Below are positions 5,089-5,434 of a stretch of DNA of 5,434 bases, in pieces. Position 1 is the stretch's first letter. Each line of letters opens with the position of its first letter. Origin of the DNA: Streptomyces regalis (lineage in GTDB: Bacteria; Actinomycetota; Actinomycetes; Streptomycetales; Streptomycetaceae). The notes under the pieces were generated by a model. The model was not told the DNA's origin. It searched no databases and worked only from the letters and a program-made list of their open reading frames with translations. The stretch spans positions 1 through 5,434 of the forward strand of contig NZ_LLZG01000141.1 of assembly GCF_001509475.1 (NCBI RefSeq), read 5' to 3'. Both the position numbers and the translations under genes were made by a program.

Positions 5089-5434
5089 GACGGCGTCGAG
5101 TTGCGCACGCACCCGGAGGAGCCGGTGCACACCGGCCTGGATGCCGCCCAGCGGGCGGACGTGGTGGGCGAGTTCAAGGCGGCCGGCATCGAGCTGCTGG
5201 GGCTCGCCGGGTACGCGCGCGTGGCCGCGCCGGGCGACGACGGGCCCGTGATCGAGGAGATCCGCACCCTGCTCGACCTCGCCCACGACCTCGGCGCCGG
5301 CTTCGTCCGCGTCTTCCCCGAGCAGAGCCGGCAATCGGCGGACGCGATCGCCGCGCGGCGGCTCGGTACGGCCGCGGAGTACGCCGCCGACATGGGCGTA
5401 CGGATCCTGCTGGAGACCCACGACTCGCACCGCA
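5089..5434 (+). CDS. Sugar phosphate isomerase/epimerase family protein, 5'-truncated, probable pseudogene, open at right edge
   Basis: Starting near DGVELRTHPEEP, the frame runs open to the window end with clear TIM-barrel sequence: AAGIELLGLAGY, then a helix with LLDLAHDLGAGFVRVFPEQ, then AAEYAADMGVRILLETHDSH. The VELR strand end, the FVRVFP strand and the LLETHD strand (metal-site Glu) match the first half of xylose-isomerase-like sugar isomerases, the same superfamily as the left-edge gene. Family members usually start about 25-30 residues before DGVELR; that first beta-alpha unit is missing, and the sequence upstream runs straight into the end of the exporter gene. No ATG or GTG lies nearby in frame. 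TTG at 5101 with GAGGGA at 5085-5090 is the only local alternative start, and it would still delete the first strand. The gene is therefore probably a 5'-truncated remnant, unless it has been recruited as a shortened protein coupled to the operon. Confidence 0.7.

Noticed and set aside
1..5434. tRNA, rRNA, CRISPR array, transposase or integrase
   Set aside because: No cloverleaf-like segments, spaced repeats, terminal inverted repeats or recombinase motifs were seen on either strand.

Overview
The window comes from a high-GC actinomycete, most likely Streptomyces or a close relative. Codons are strongly G/C-ending at the third position, two genes start with GTG, Shine-Dalgarno sequences are strong, and genes are packed with 4-bp overlaps or 4-nt gaps. 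The only AT-richer stretch is the roughly 200-bp upstream region at 198-412.

The centre of the window (413-5071) is a complete, compact lasso-peptide biosynthetic gene cluster in the order A-C-B1-B2-D, all on the + strand. It begins with a 37-residue precursor gene at 413-526, which is easy to miss because it is very short. The leader carries the lasso recognition pattern Y-x-x-P-x-L-x-x-x-G-x-F and a Thr at the expected penultimate position. The predicted core is LGTHRGPERVLPARFSL, with a Leu1-Glu8 macrolactam ring and a 9-residue tail. Next come the asparagine-synthetase-like lasso cyclase (650-2497), a PqqD-like leader-binding protein (RRE, 2543-2833), a transglutaminase-like leader peptidase (2830-3315) and an ABC exporter (3320-5071). 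The genes would work in sequence: B1 binds the leader and presents the precursor to B2, B2 removes the leader, the cyclase adenylates Glu8 and closes the ring onto Leu1 around the tail, and D exports the product, probably giving self-protection as well.

Both edges of the window hold pieces of xylose-isomerase-like TIM-barrel (sugar phosphate isomerase/epimerase) genes on the same strand. The left edge (1-197) is the C-terminal end of one. The right edge (from about 5089) is the interior of another that appears to lack its first beta-alpha unit and a convincing start codon. An apparently complete 3' end before the cluster and a 5'-truncated copy after it is the arrangement expected if the cluster arrived by single-crossover integration or with a tandem duplication. 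This is an inference, because the two visible pieces cover different parts of the fold and cannot be compared here.

The most interesting points are the unusual core (Leu at position 1, Glu at 8, Arg at 9, resembling the citrulassin layout but with a different sequence), the cyclase PP-loop that reads DLGGLDST and lacks the Ser of the usual SGGLDS motif, the split isomerase context, and a hairpin between the precursor and the cyclase.
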